Below are positions 50,763 to 58,129 of a DNA stretch of 64,000 nt, piece after piece; positions within the stretch are counted from its first letter, which is position 1; every line of letters starts with the position of its first letter. The translations under genes and the position numbers were made by a program. The notes under the pieces are model-generated. The model was not told where the DNA came from, did not search any database, and was given only the letters and a program-made list of their open reading frames with translations. Origin of the DNA: DAHVFY01 sp040388665 (GTDB taxonomy: Bacteria > Chlamydiota > Chlamydiia > Chlamydiales > Rhabdochlamydiaceae); NCBI GenBank assembly GCA_040388665.1, contig JAZKBL010000020.1, positions 1 to 64,000 of the forward strand. Reading direction: 5' to 3'.

Positions 50763-52382
50763 ATGAGTCCTAAATACATTTTTATAACAGGCGGAGTCAT
50801 CTCATCTCTAGGAAAAGGATTAACATCTGCTGCAATCGCCATGCTCCTTGAAAGCCGAGGCCTTCACGTTTCCCTACTTAAATTAGACCCTTATCTAAAT
50901 GTCGATCCAGGAACGATGAATCCATTCCAACATGGAGAAGTCTACGTAACAGATGATGGAGCAGAAACAGACCTTGATCTTGGCCATTACTACCGTTATT
51001 CCAATGCTATTCTCACACGCTCTTCAAATGCAACCTCAGGACAAATCTATGATACTGTAATCAAAAGGGAAAGACGTGGTGATTATTTAGGAAAAACTGT
51101 TCAGGTAATCCCTCACGTAACAGATGAAATTAAGCAACGGATCCTAGCTTCAGGCACACAGCAACCTCACACAGATGTTGCGATCATCGAGATCGGCGGC
51201 ACTGTTGGCGACATCGAATCCCTCCCTTTTATGGAAGCTATCAGACAATTCCGTCATGAACGTCCAAGAGATTGCATCAATATTCATCTTACGTATGTTC
51301 CTTATGTAAAAGCTGCAGGCGAAGTAAAAACAAAGCCAACACAACACTCCGTTCAAGTGCTGCGCGAAATTGGAATCATTCCTGACGTTATCTTATGCCG
51401 CTGCGAACATTCACTTTCTGAAGAAATCAAAGATAAAATCAGCCTGTTCTGCAGCGTTCCCAAAGAAGCTGTCATGGATGAGGTGGATGTAGAATTTAGC
51501 ATTTACGAGGTCCCCATCAGCCTTAATGAACAAGGTCTCGACGTTAAGATTTGCCATATGCTCTCTCTACCTCCTGCAAAAGCTGATTTATCTAAATGGG
51601 AAGAGATGCTCCACAAAATGCGTCATCCTAAAGGAAAAGTCGTGATTGGGATCGTCGGAAAATATCTACAGCACAAAGATGCCTATAAATCTGTTTTCGA
51701 AGCTCTACAGCACGGCGCTATCGCCAACCAGGTAGAAATTGAAATCCGCTCTTTTGAGTCAGATAAAATCCTCCAAGGCGATGATGTTTCAGCAAGCATC
51801 CAAGGTTGCGATGGATACCTCGTCCCAGGAGGATTTGGCGAAAGAGGATGGATCGGCAAAATCATGACAGCAAAATACTGCAGGGAAAACAAAATACCTT
51901 ATTTTGGACTCTGTTTAGGCATGCAAGTCTTATGCGTTGAATTTGCAAGACATGTTCTTGGCTTAAAAGACGCCAATTCAACAGAAATCGACCCAAATAC
52001 TCCCCATCCTGTTATCTCTTTGCTCAGTGAACAAAAAGGGATTGAGGTCATGGGTGGAACGATGCGGCTTGGAGCTTTCAACTGTCTAATTAAAAACGGC
52101 ACAAAAGCAGAAAAAGCTTATAAAAAACAGGTGATTTCAGAAAGACATCGCCACCGTTTTGAATTCAACAACCTCTTCAAAGAACAATGTGAAGCAGCAG
52201 GTCTTGTACTTTCGGGAACGTTAGAAAATGGACATCTTCCAGAAATTGCAGAAATCAAAGACCATCCTTGGATGGTTGGTGTACAATATCATCCTGAGTT
52301 TAAATCCAAACCGACAGATCCCCATCCTCTTTTCCGCGACTTTATTGCCGCCGTGATTGAAAGAAAAAAGACGCTCGAATGA
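50763..52382 (+). CDS. pyrG: CTP synthase
   Basis: The protein has 539 residues, the usual length. The N-terminal synthetase domain has TGGVISSLGKGLTSAAIA and the metal/ATP region LKLDPYLNVDPGTMNPFQHG. The C-terminal glutamine amidotransferase has GGFGERGWIGK, the nucleophile Cys in FGLCLGMQV and the catalytic His/Glu in QYHPEFKS. It makes CTP from UTP. AAGGA precedes the ATG. Its last four bases overlap ruvX. The pyrG-ruvX-zwf order is shared with Chlamydia. Confidence 0.97.
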   Translation: MSPKYIFITGGVISSLGKGLTSAAIAMLLESRGLHVSLLKLDPYLNVDPGTMNPFQHGEVYVTDDGAETDLDLGHYYRYSNAILTRSSNATSGQIYDTVIKRERRGDYLGKTVQVIPHVTDEIKQRILASGTQQPHTDVAIIEIGGTVGDIESLPFMEAIRQFRHERPRDCINIHLTYVPYVKAAGEVKTKPTQHSVQVLREIGIIPDVILCRCEHSLSEEIKDKISLFCSVPKEAVMDEVDVEFSIYEVPISLNEQGLDVKICHMLSLPPAKADLSKWEEMLHKMRHPKGKVVIGIVGKYLQHKDAYKSVFEALQHGAIANQVEIEIRSFESDKILQGDDVSASIQGCDGYLVPGGFGERGWIGKIMTAKYCRENKIPYFGLCLGMQVLCVEFARHVLGLKDANSTEIDPNTPHPVISLLSEQKGIEVMGGTMRLGAFNCLIKNGTKAEKAYKKQVISERHRHRFEFNNLFKEQCEAAGLVLSGTLENGHLPEIAEIKDHPWMVGVQYHPEFKSKPTDPHPLFRDFIAAVIERKKTLE

Positions 52383-52813
52383 ATGCAAAAGGAAGAATTG
52401 CTGGAATTGATTTCGGACAAAAACGGATAGGCATTGCAGTTTCTGATGAGCGGCAAATTTTTGCGCAGCCGCTCTTTTGCATCCTCGCAGAAAAAACGGT
52501 CGACGCCACAATCAAGCTCATCCATGTAAAACTTGATATTTATCAACCTTTAGAAAAAATTGTCATTGGACTCCCCCTACATCTGAATGGAAAAGAAAGT
52601 CCTCTATCTATTGAAGTAAGAGCTTTCGCGCAAAAATTAGAAGAGATTTTTCAAATTCCCATCATTCTCTGGGATGAAAGGCTGACCTCCTGTCAAGTGG
52701 AGCGCACACTCAAAGAAGCTGAATTCTCACGCAAAAAACGTTCCACTCTTATCGACGCAATGGCAGCTGCTGCCATCTTACAAAATTTTCTCGACTCTTC
52801 TCTTAGATCTTAA
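52379..52813 (+). CDS. ruvX: Pre-16S rRNA nuclease / Holliday junction resolvase-like (YqgF)
   Basis: The protein has 144 residues with an RNase H-like fold: GIDFGQKRIGIAVSD at the N-terminus carries the first catalytic Asp, VIGLPLHLNGKES follows, then WDERLTSCQVERTL with the second acidic residue, and the C-terminal IDAMAAAAILQ gives the last Asp. YqgF trims the 5' end of 16S rRNA in Escherichia coli. It overlaps pyrG by four bases (ATGA) and is translated with it. A repeat-rich non-coding region of 434 bases follows. Confidence 0.94.
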   Translation: MNAKGRIAGIDFGQKRIGIAVSDERQIFAQPLFCILAEKTVDATIKLIHVKLDIYQPLEKIVIGLPLHLNGKESPLSIEVRAFAQKLEEIFQIPIILWDERLTSCQVERTLKEAEFSRKKRSTLIDAMAAAAILQNFLDSSLRS

Positions 52814-52834
52814 AGATCATGTTGACTACAGCAA

Positions 52835-52987
52835 TTTCAACGCAAAGACGCCAAGGAAGAAAAAACCATCCTGAATATCCTAATATCCGGTTATTTTTTT
52901 CTTCCTTTGCGCCTTTGCGTCTTGTTTTCTTTCCTTTGCGTTGAAAAAGTTATGGGTAAAAGTATGTTGGCGCCTTTACGTTGAAAC
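52835..52987. repeat. Second cluster of CGCAAAGACGC-type repeats, forming a palindrome
   Basis: TTTCAACGCAAAGACGCCAAGGAAGAAAA at the left pairs with the inverted copy TTTTCTTCCTTTGCGCCTTTGCGTCTTG about 70 bases on, followed by a further inverted TTTCCTTTGCGTTGAAA and a third partial copy GGCGCCTTTACGTTGAAAC. The family is the same as at 29996-30089. It lies just past the ruvX stop and may serve as its terminator. Confidence 0.75.
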
Positions 52988-53071
52988 AGGGTCCACCTCA
53001 AAAGTCAGACTGAATTTATGGCTTTATTTTTTGGAATTAGTATAACATAAGGTGAAGAAATCTACGGTGGG

Positions 53072-53247
53072 ATATACTCCTGACAATTGAAAGTTAGGGT
53101 TTTCTCAAGGAAGCGCCCTAAATTTAAATCAGGCGCAGCCGGTGCCGAAGCAGCTCAACTCGAATAAGTTGAGCGATGCAGGCGGGTTGAAATTTAGTGG
53201 CTACTGACGCTGAGAAAAACCATAACTTTCAAGTGGAAGGAGTATAT
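53072..53247. mobile_element. Palindromic MITE-like element (copy 2) containing the zwf ribosome-binding site
   Basis: Imperfect inverted ends of about 38 bases (ATATACTCCT...TTTTCTCA and its counterpart) enclose inner arms (GCCCTAAATTTAAA with TTGAAATTTAGTGGC) and the core GCCGAAGCA (53144-53152), an 8-bp hairpin (53153-53160 with 53167-53174, loop CGAATA) and GATGCAGGCGG (53175-53185). The core matches copy 1 at 19888-20032, but the hairpin bases are wholly different while still pairing. The right end holds AAGGAG, the ribosome-binding site of zwf, which can pair with CTCCT at the left end. It may therefore have become a 5' regulatory structure. Confidence 0.7.
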
Positions 53248-54771
53248 ATGACCGAACTGAATGCACATCCTTTGGAAGAACCTGGTTTATCAAGCCGTTT
53301 TGTTGAGCCCTGCATCCTTGTCATTTTTGGAGCTACAGGAGATCTTACAGCGCGTAAACTCATCCCAGCTCTCTATAATCTTGCACGTGAAGGGCAGCTG
53401 CCCTCTCAATTTGCATGCGTTGGCTTCGCAAGAAGACCAAAAAGCCATGAAGAATTCCGCAATGAAATGAAAGATGCAATCAACTCTTTTTCGCGAGTAA
53501 AGCCAATTGAAGAATCTCTGTGGAATAATTTCAAAGAACACATTTTTTATCACCAATCTGAGTTTCATGAAGATGAAGGGTATCATCGTCTTAATACTTT
53601 TTTAAATGAACTCGATGGACGTCTTGGCACAAAAGGCAATAGAATCTTTTATCTTTCCACACAGCCAAGCTTCTTTACTACAATTTGTGAAAAACTCCAT
53701 CTGGCAAAACTCATTTACGACCATACAAAAGTTCAAGACAAGTGGTCGCGTGTGATCATTGAAAAACCTTTCGGCCACGATCTTCATTCAGCAATTGATT
53801 TGCAAAAAGAACTTCTTCAGTACCTAAGCGAAAAGCAAATTTACCGGATCGATCATTACCTTGGAAAAGAAACTGTACAAAATATCTTAGTCTTCCGTTT
53901 TGCCAATTCGCTTTTCGAATCACAATGGAATAACCGTTATATCGATCATGTTCAAATCACTGTTGCAGAAGACATCGGCATCGGCACTAGAGGTGCTTTT
54001 TGGGAAGAAGCCGGTATGCTACGCGACATCGTACAAAATCACATGATGCAGCTTCTCTCTCTTGTTGCGATGGAGCCTCCTGTTAACCTTTCGGCCGATG
54101 CGATCCGCGATGAAAAAGTTAAAGTACTTCAAGCCATACGCCCTTTTAATGAAAAAGATCTGGATACATCCATTGTGCGCGGTCAATATGGCCCGGGATT
54201 TATTAATGGCGAGCCGGCAATCGGTTACAGACAAGAGAAAAACGTCAACCCAAACTCCGTTGTTGAAACCTATATGGCAATGAAACTCTACATCGATAAC
54301 TGGCGCTGGGACGGCGTCCCCTTCTTTTTGCGCGGCGGTAAAAGGCTACCTAAAAAGGGCACAGAAANNNNNNNNNNTCTCTTTCAAAATCCAGAAAAAC
54401 GCAATGAGCCTAACGTCTTAGCGATCAGAATTCAGCCTGATGAAGGATCTTCTCTCAAAATCAATACAAAAGTCCCAGGCCCTAGTAGCCCCATCCAGCC
54501 CGTAAAAATGGATTTTCGTTATGGCTCATTTTTTGGAATGTCGCCACCTGAGGCTTATGAAAGGCTGATTCTTGATTGCATCATCGGCGACAACACCCTT
54601 TTTGCGCGCGAAGATGAAGTCTTTAACTCCTGGCACCTTTTAACTCCTGTTCTTGAACACTGGGCAGCAAACCCTCCTAAAGACTTCCCCAACTACCCAT
54701 CAGGAAGCTGGGGACCAAAAGCTGCAGATGATCTCATTGTAGATCATAAACGCAAATGGAGGCTGATTTAG
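53248..54771 (+). CDS. zwf: Glucose-6-phosphate 1-dehydrogenase (10-N gap inside)
   Basis: ATG 53248 follows AAGGAG at 6 bases; the open frame begins earlier, at 53197, inside the palindromic element. The product is 507 residues. NADP-binding FGATGDLTARKLIPALYN lies near residue 25, and the active-site RIDHYLGKETVQN near residue 200. The gap of 10 N (54368-54377) falls after RLPKKGTE, and the frame is coherent on both sides. It opens the oxidative pentose phosphate pathway, completed to 6-phosphogluconate by pgl downstream. opcA follows and encodes its probable activator. Confidence 0.95.
   Translation: MTELNAHPLEEPGLSSRFVEPCILVIFGATGDLTARKLIPALYNLAREGQLPSQFACVGFARRPKSHEEFRNEMKDAINSFSRVKPIEESLWNNFKEHIFYHQSEFHEDEGYHRLNTFLNELDGRLGTKGNRIFYLSTQPSFFTTICEKLHLAKLIYDHTKVQDKWSRVIIEKPFGHDLHSAIDLQKELLQYLSEKQIYRIDHYLGKETVQNILVFRFANSLFESQWNNRYIDHVQITVAEDIGIGTRGAFWEEAGMLRDIVQNHMMQLLSLVAMEPPVNLSADAIRDEKVKVLQAIRPFNEKDLDTSIVRGQYGPGFINGEPAIGYRQEKNVNPNSVVETYMAMKLYIDNWRWDGVPFFLRGGKRLPKKGTEXXXXLFQNPEKRNEPNVLAIRIQPDEGSSLKINTKVPGPSSPIQPVKMDFRYGSFFGMSPPEAYERLILDCIIGDNTLFAREDEVFNSWHLLTPVLEHWAANPPKDFPNYPSGSWGPKAADDLIVDHKRKWRLI
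54368..54377. other. Assembly gap of 10 N in zwf
   Basis: Ten undetermined bases interrupt the coding region of zwf. Frames left and right agree with a single protein, so the gap length may be close to true or differ by a multiple of three. Confidence 0.95.
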
Positions 54772-54781
54772 ATCTTTTTTG

Positions 54782-54921
54782 AAATTCGCTTTGTTTGAAA
54801 AAATTGAAATTTTTTGGATGGATCTGAAATCGATTTTTGAAGACAATGTATGAATACATGGCTAAAAAAAATCGATTTCAGAGGCGCCAAAAAAGGCAAT
54901 TTTAGCAAATAAATGGAATTT
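54782..54921. repeat. Long imperfect palindrome upstream of opcA
   Basis: The outer arms AAATTCGCTTTGTTTG and CAAATAAATGGAATTT pair imperfectly. The inner arms CTGAAATCGATTTTT and AAAAATCGATTTCAG pair perfectly. The centre GAAGACAATGTATGAATACATGGCT forms a small hairpin. The element fills almost the whole gap between zwf and opcA and ends 13 bases before the opcA start. It differs in sequence from the two core-containing elements but has the same architecture (outer arms, inner hairpin). It could be a terminator/attenuator, a processing site or another MITE type. Confidence 0.65.
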
Positions 54922-54934
54922 AAAAAGAGGTCTA

Positions 54935-56023
54935 ATGAGCATTCCAACTTTTGTTTCTCCTGCAAATATCGAAACGGAGTTAACGCGTATTTGGAATTCC
55001 CTTCAAGGGACTAACAAAATGCGCGCCTGTCTTTTTAACCTCATTCTTTACACAAATAAAAACAGCAGATCAGGCTACATCCGCACTATTGCACAAAAAG
55101 TCATTGAAAAATTCCCCTCGCGCGTCATTCTTATTTCTGCGGATGACGCTCCTAATGCTGATTATCTCAAAACAGGTGTCTCTGTATTATCTGGTGCTAA
55201 GGGAGAATACGACATTGTCTGCGACCTTATCGAGATTGAAGTTGCCGGCTCTAATAAAGCGCGCACCCCCTTTCTCATCCTTCCCCATATTTTACCTGAT
55301 CTGCCTGTCTATCTTGTATGGGCAGAAGACCCGATCAAAAACGATCCCATAACGTTTCAGCTGGAAAAATTTGCAGATAGAATCATTTTTGACTCTGAAT
55401 CTACGGACAATCTTCCCAAATTTGCTACAAGCCTACTTCATCATAAAGAAACTTCTCGCATCGATATCGCCGACCTTAACTGGGCACGTCTAGAAAGCTG
55501 GCGTGATTTACTCTCAAGAACATTTTACACAGAAGATAGGCTGCAGAAATTCGAAGAATCAACAAATATCGAGATCACATACAATGCCGAAGAGTCTGCC
55601 TTTTTTTGCCACACACGCATTCAGTCCATTTACCTTCAAGCATGGCTAAGTTGTCAATTTGATTGGAAGCTTAAAAATTTAAGCCAAGATGGTCAAAACA
55701 TGCTCTTTACTTATGATAAAGGAAGCGGCGATATCCTTTTTAAACTAGTACCCGTTCAGCATCCGCATCTAGAACCGGGAACGATCATGTCATTTACTCT
55801 GATGACAAAAACAAATGAAACATTCAGCTTCGCTCGCAACCTTAAATTCCCTCACCAAATTGCAATGGAAATCTCAACTCCAGTGAAATGCGATATTCCC
55901 ATCCAGTTTATCTTTGCTAAAGCAGAGTCAGGAGGAGCACTCGTTAAAGAAATCTGCCACAAAGGCACAAGCTCTCACTATTTAAAAGTGCTTAACCTTG
56001 TTAAAGGACTTGAAACATGCTAG
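54935..56023 (+). CDS. opcA: Glucose-6-phosphate dehydrogenase assembly/activator protein OpcA-like
   Basis: The protein has 362 residues. It has the OpcA pattern: an N-terminal helix, then MRACLFNLILYT, a Rossmann-like segment FPSRVILISAD, and the strongly conserved LPHILPDLPVYLVWAEDP near residue 130. In cyanobacteria and actinobacteria OpcA binds and activates G6PDH under redox control. Placement directly after zwf supports the same job. AAGAGG precedes the ATG. Its end overlaps pgl by seven bases, so translation is probably coupled. The gene is not found between zwf and pgl in Chlamydia trachomatis as I know it. Confidence 0.82.
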   Translation: MSIPTFVSPANIETELTRIWNSLQGTNKMRACLFNLILYTNKNSRSGYIRTIAQKVIEKFPSRVILISADDAPNADYLKTGVSVLSGAKGEYDIVCDLIEIEVAGSNKARTPFLILPHILPDLPVYLVWAEDPIKNDPITFQLEKFADRIIFDSESTDNLPKFATSLLHHKETSRIDIADLNWARLESWRDLLSRTFYTEDRLQKFEESTNIEITYNAEESAFFCHTRIQSIYLQAWLSCQFDWKLKNLSQDGQNMLFTYDKGSGDILFKLVPVQHPHLEPGTIMSFTLMTKTNETFSFARNLKFPHQIAMEISTPVKCDIPIQFIFAKAESGGALVKEICHKGTSSHYLKVLNLVKGLETC

Positions 56024-56736
56024 TTGATACTAGAAGAGAACTTACGATCCCTGGAGATTACGAAACCACACTTAAATTCTGCGCAGACCACTTCTTAAAT
56101 ACAGCAGAGCATGCCATACAAGACCATGGCGCTTTCTTCGTTGCGCTCTCAGGAGGCTCTACCCCAAAGGCACTCTTTGAGCGCCTTACCGCTCCTCCAT
56201 ATGACACAAAAATCAACTGGCAAAAGGTTCATCTTTTTTGGAGCGATGAAAGAAGCGTGCCACCAAATAATAAAGAAAGTAATTATCATATGGCCATGCA
56301 AGCAGGTCTTTCAAAAATGCCCATTCCACAACATCAAATCCACAGGATGTGTGCTGAATCAGACATTGAAAAAAACGCAGAACTTTATGAAAAAACGATC
56401 CGTGATGTGTTAAAAAATCAATCCTTTGACATGATCATGCTCGGCATGGGAGAAGATGGCCACACAGCATCTCTTTTCCCAGGAACGAAAGGCCTTGAAG
56501 AAACAAAAAAGTTTGTCGTTGCCAACTTTATTCCCCAAAAAAACACCTGGCGCATGAGCCTTTCATTCCCCTGTATCAACGCTGCTAAGCTCACCGTCTT
56601 CTACATCCTCGGCGCATCTAAAAAAGAAATGCTCGCTAAAGTTCTCAAAGCGGGTGACGAACTACCCGCACAACATGTCGGTACAAAAGAACACCCCGCC
56701 CTCTTCATCGCAGATAAAGCCGCAGCACAAGGTTGA
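56017..56736 (+). CDS. pgl: 6-phosphogluconolactonase (DevB type)
   Basis: The protein has 239 residues. The glucosamine-6-phosphate isomerase-like fold is shown by FVALSGGSTPKALFERL, HLFWSDERSVPPNNKESNY and the active-site segment MIMLGMGEDGHTASLFPG. It hydrolyses 6-phosphogluconolactone to 6-phosphogluconate, the second step of the oxidative pentose phosphate pathway. It overlaps the opcA end by seven bases. This pathway segment zwf-opcA-pgl lies in one transcriptional direction behind pyrG-ruvX. Confidence 0.94.
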   Translation: MLVDTRRELTIPGDYETTLKFCADHFLNTAEHAIQDHGAFFVALSGGSTPKALFERLTAPPYDTKINWQKVHLFWSDERSVPPNNKESNYHMAMQAGLSKMPIPQHQIHRMCAESDIEKNAELYEKTIRDVLKNQSFDMIMLGMGEDGHTASLFPGTKGLEETKKFVVANFIPQKNTWRMSLSFPCINAAKLTVFYILGASKKEMLAKVLKAGDELPAQHVGTKEHPALFIADKAAAQG

Positions 56737-56780
56737 CTAAACCTCACATTGCGCCGGCGTCGCAATCCTTGATGGAGAAT

Positions 56781-57941
56781 TCATCCATTATTTAGATGAT
56801 CCGCATCTGAAAAAACATAATCGACTAACCTAACAAATGGAGCGATATCATTTCCTCCCAATATCTTCGCAATGGGAGAAGAACAAAATGACTCCCCTTG
56901 CGGTGCCGTCGAAAGAGCCTTCACAAAGACAGGCCGCACTATCCAGCCAATAGCCTGAAGATAATCATTTTCGTTCCAATTAACATTACGACGAAAAGTT
57001 TTGATGGTAATCTTGTCATCATCCAAGAAAAGCTTTGGATCTGCCAGCAATCTTAACTGAACATCTGCAATTGACAGTTTATATTTATTTTCAAAATTTT
57101 CTTTTTCAGATTGATCTTGAGAATACAGAACTTGTAAAAACTCAGAAGAGGTACATAGATCGCTCTCATTTTCACCTTCAAGAGGCAACCCGTAACGTTT
57201 GCTTGGATAAGAGGCTTGTTCCAAAATTTGGCGATCATGAAAGAAAATTTGATGTAAATAGCCATTTTGTGGAAATTTGTTTTGAAAGAAACGCAGTGTA
57301 TCTTTGTCTACCTGATTGTTCCTTAACTGCAGATCAACAAAAGTTTTTGTAATTTTTTGATTAACTTCTCCATTTTNNNNNNNNNNCTCTTCAAAATCAC
57401 TAATAAGCGTAGGGCTCAAACAAAGAAGTTCTTCACGTAGATTGTGATCATGCATCATTTTTTTTACTACAAATTCTTGCCCACCAACCATTTTTTTATG
57501 AGGTTTATATTCTTCCAAAAATTCATCGGCGCTTCTTCCATCAAAAATCTTCCCGTTTAAGCGAGGTATTGGCACAAATTCTGGGTTAATTTTTAATATT
57601 TGCGCAATTTTCCCATAAATATCAGAAATAATAGAGTTCTTGTTACCATGATATACAGGACAAGAATCTAAAAATTGATTCTCGGAGCGCATAATTTCCT
57701 CAAGCTGCATTGCGTAGTCAATATAGCTAACTGATTTATTTGATAAAAATTCATCAGTGTTTGCGGAAAAAGTTTTCACAAGTTTTTCTGATATATTTAC
57801 TCCAGGATTAACAAGCTTGTCATTTTTATTAATAGATTTAATCTCTTGAAGTACAGATATTTTGTTTAAAAACGCCCAAGCACTTGGTTTTTCCTCGAAG
57901 TTATTATTGTTAATTATGTTATTACTTAAATAAACGCTCAT
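56781..57941 (-). CDS. Hypothetical protein of unknown function, with 10-N gap
   Basis: The protein has about 386 residues. The N-terminus has an Asn run (SNNIINNNNFEE), similar in style to the polar N-terminus of the RasGAP-like protein at 45366. Later segments are PVYHGNKNSIISDIYGKI, PRLNGKIFDGRSADEFLEEY and VRPVFVKALS near the end. The gap of 10 N (57377-57386) lies near residue 187. I recognise no catalytic motif; the YHG phrase resembles the start of ADP-ribosyltransferase-like folds, but that is a weak cue. No signal peptide or membrane segment is present. It could be an effector. Confidence 0.6.
   Translation of the reverse strand: MSVYLSNNIINNNNFEEKPSAWAFLNKISVLQEIKSINKNDKLVNPGVNISEKLVKTFSANTDEFLSNKSVSYIDYAMQLEEIMRSENQFLDSCPVYHGNKNSIISDIYGKIAQILKINPEFVPIPRLNGKIFDGRSADEFLEEYKPHKKMVGGQEFVVKKMMHDHNLREELLCLSPTLISDFEEXXXXNGEVNQKITKTFVDLQLRNNQVDKDTLRFFQNKFPQNGYLHQIFFHDRQILEQASYPSKRYGLPLEGENESDLCTSSEFLQVLYSQDQSEKENFENKYKLSIADVQLRLLADPKLFLDDDKITIKTFRRNVNWNENDYLQAIGWIVRPVFVKALSTAPQGESFCSSPIAKILGGNDIAPFVRLVDYVFSDADHLNNG
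57377..57386. other. Assembly gap of 10 N
   Basis: Undetermined bases inside the hypothetical gene at 56781-57941. The frame reads on coherently on both sides. Confidence 0.95.
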
Positions 57942-58129
57942 TTTTTCCTCTTAATTTTACAAAAACTATATATGTTAATATGAATTATATTAAAATATAA
58001 AATTAATATTCAATAACAATTTTACAATTTCAATGAACAACTATTATAACTAATTGATAATTAATGAGTTGTCGAATTGGTTATATAGTGAAAAGCTTCA
58101 ATAAATTTAAAAAATCCGCAGTCCTTAAA

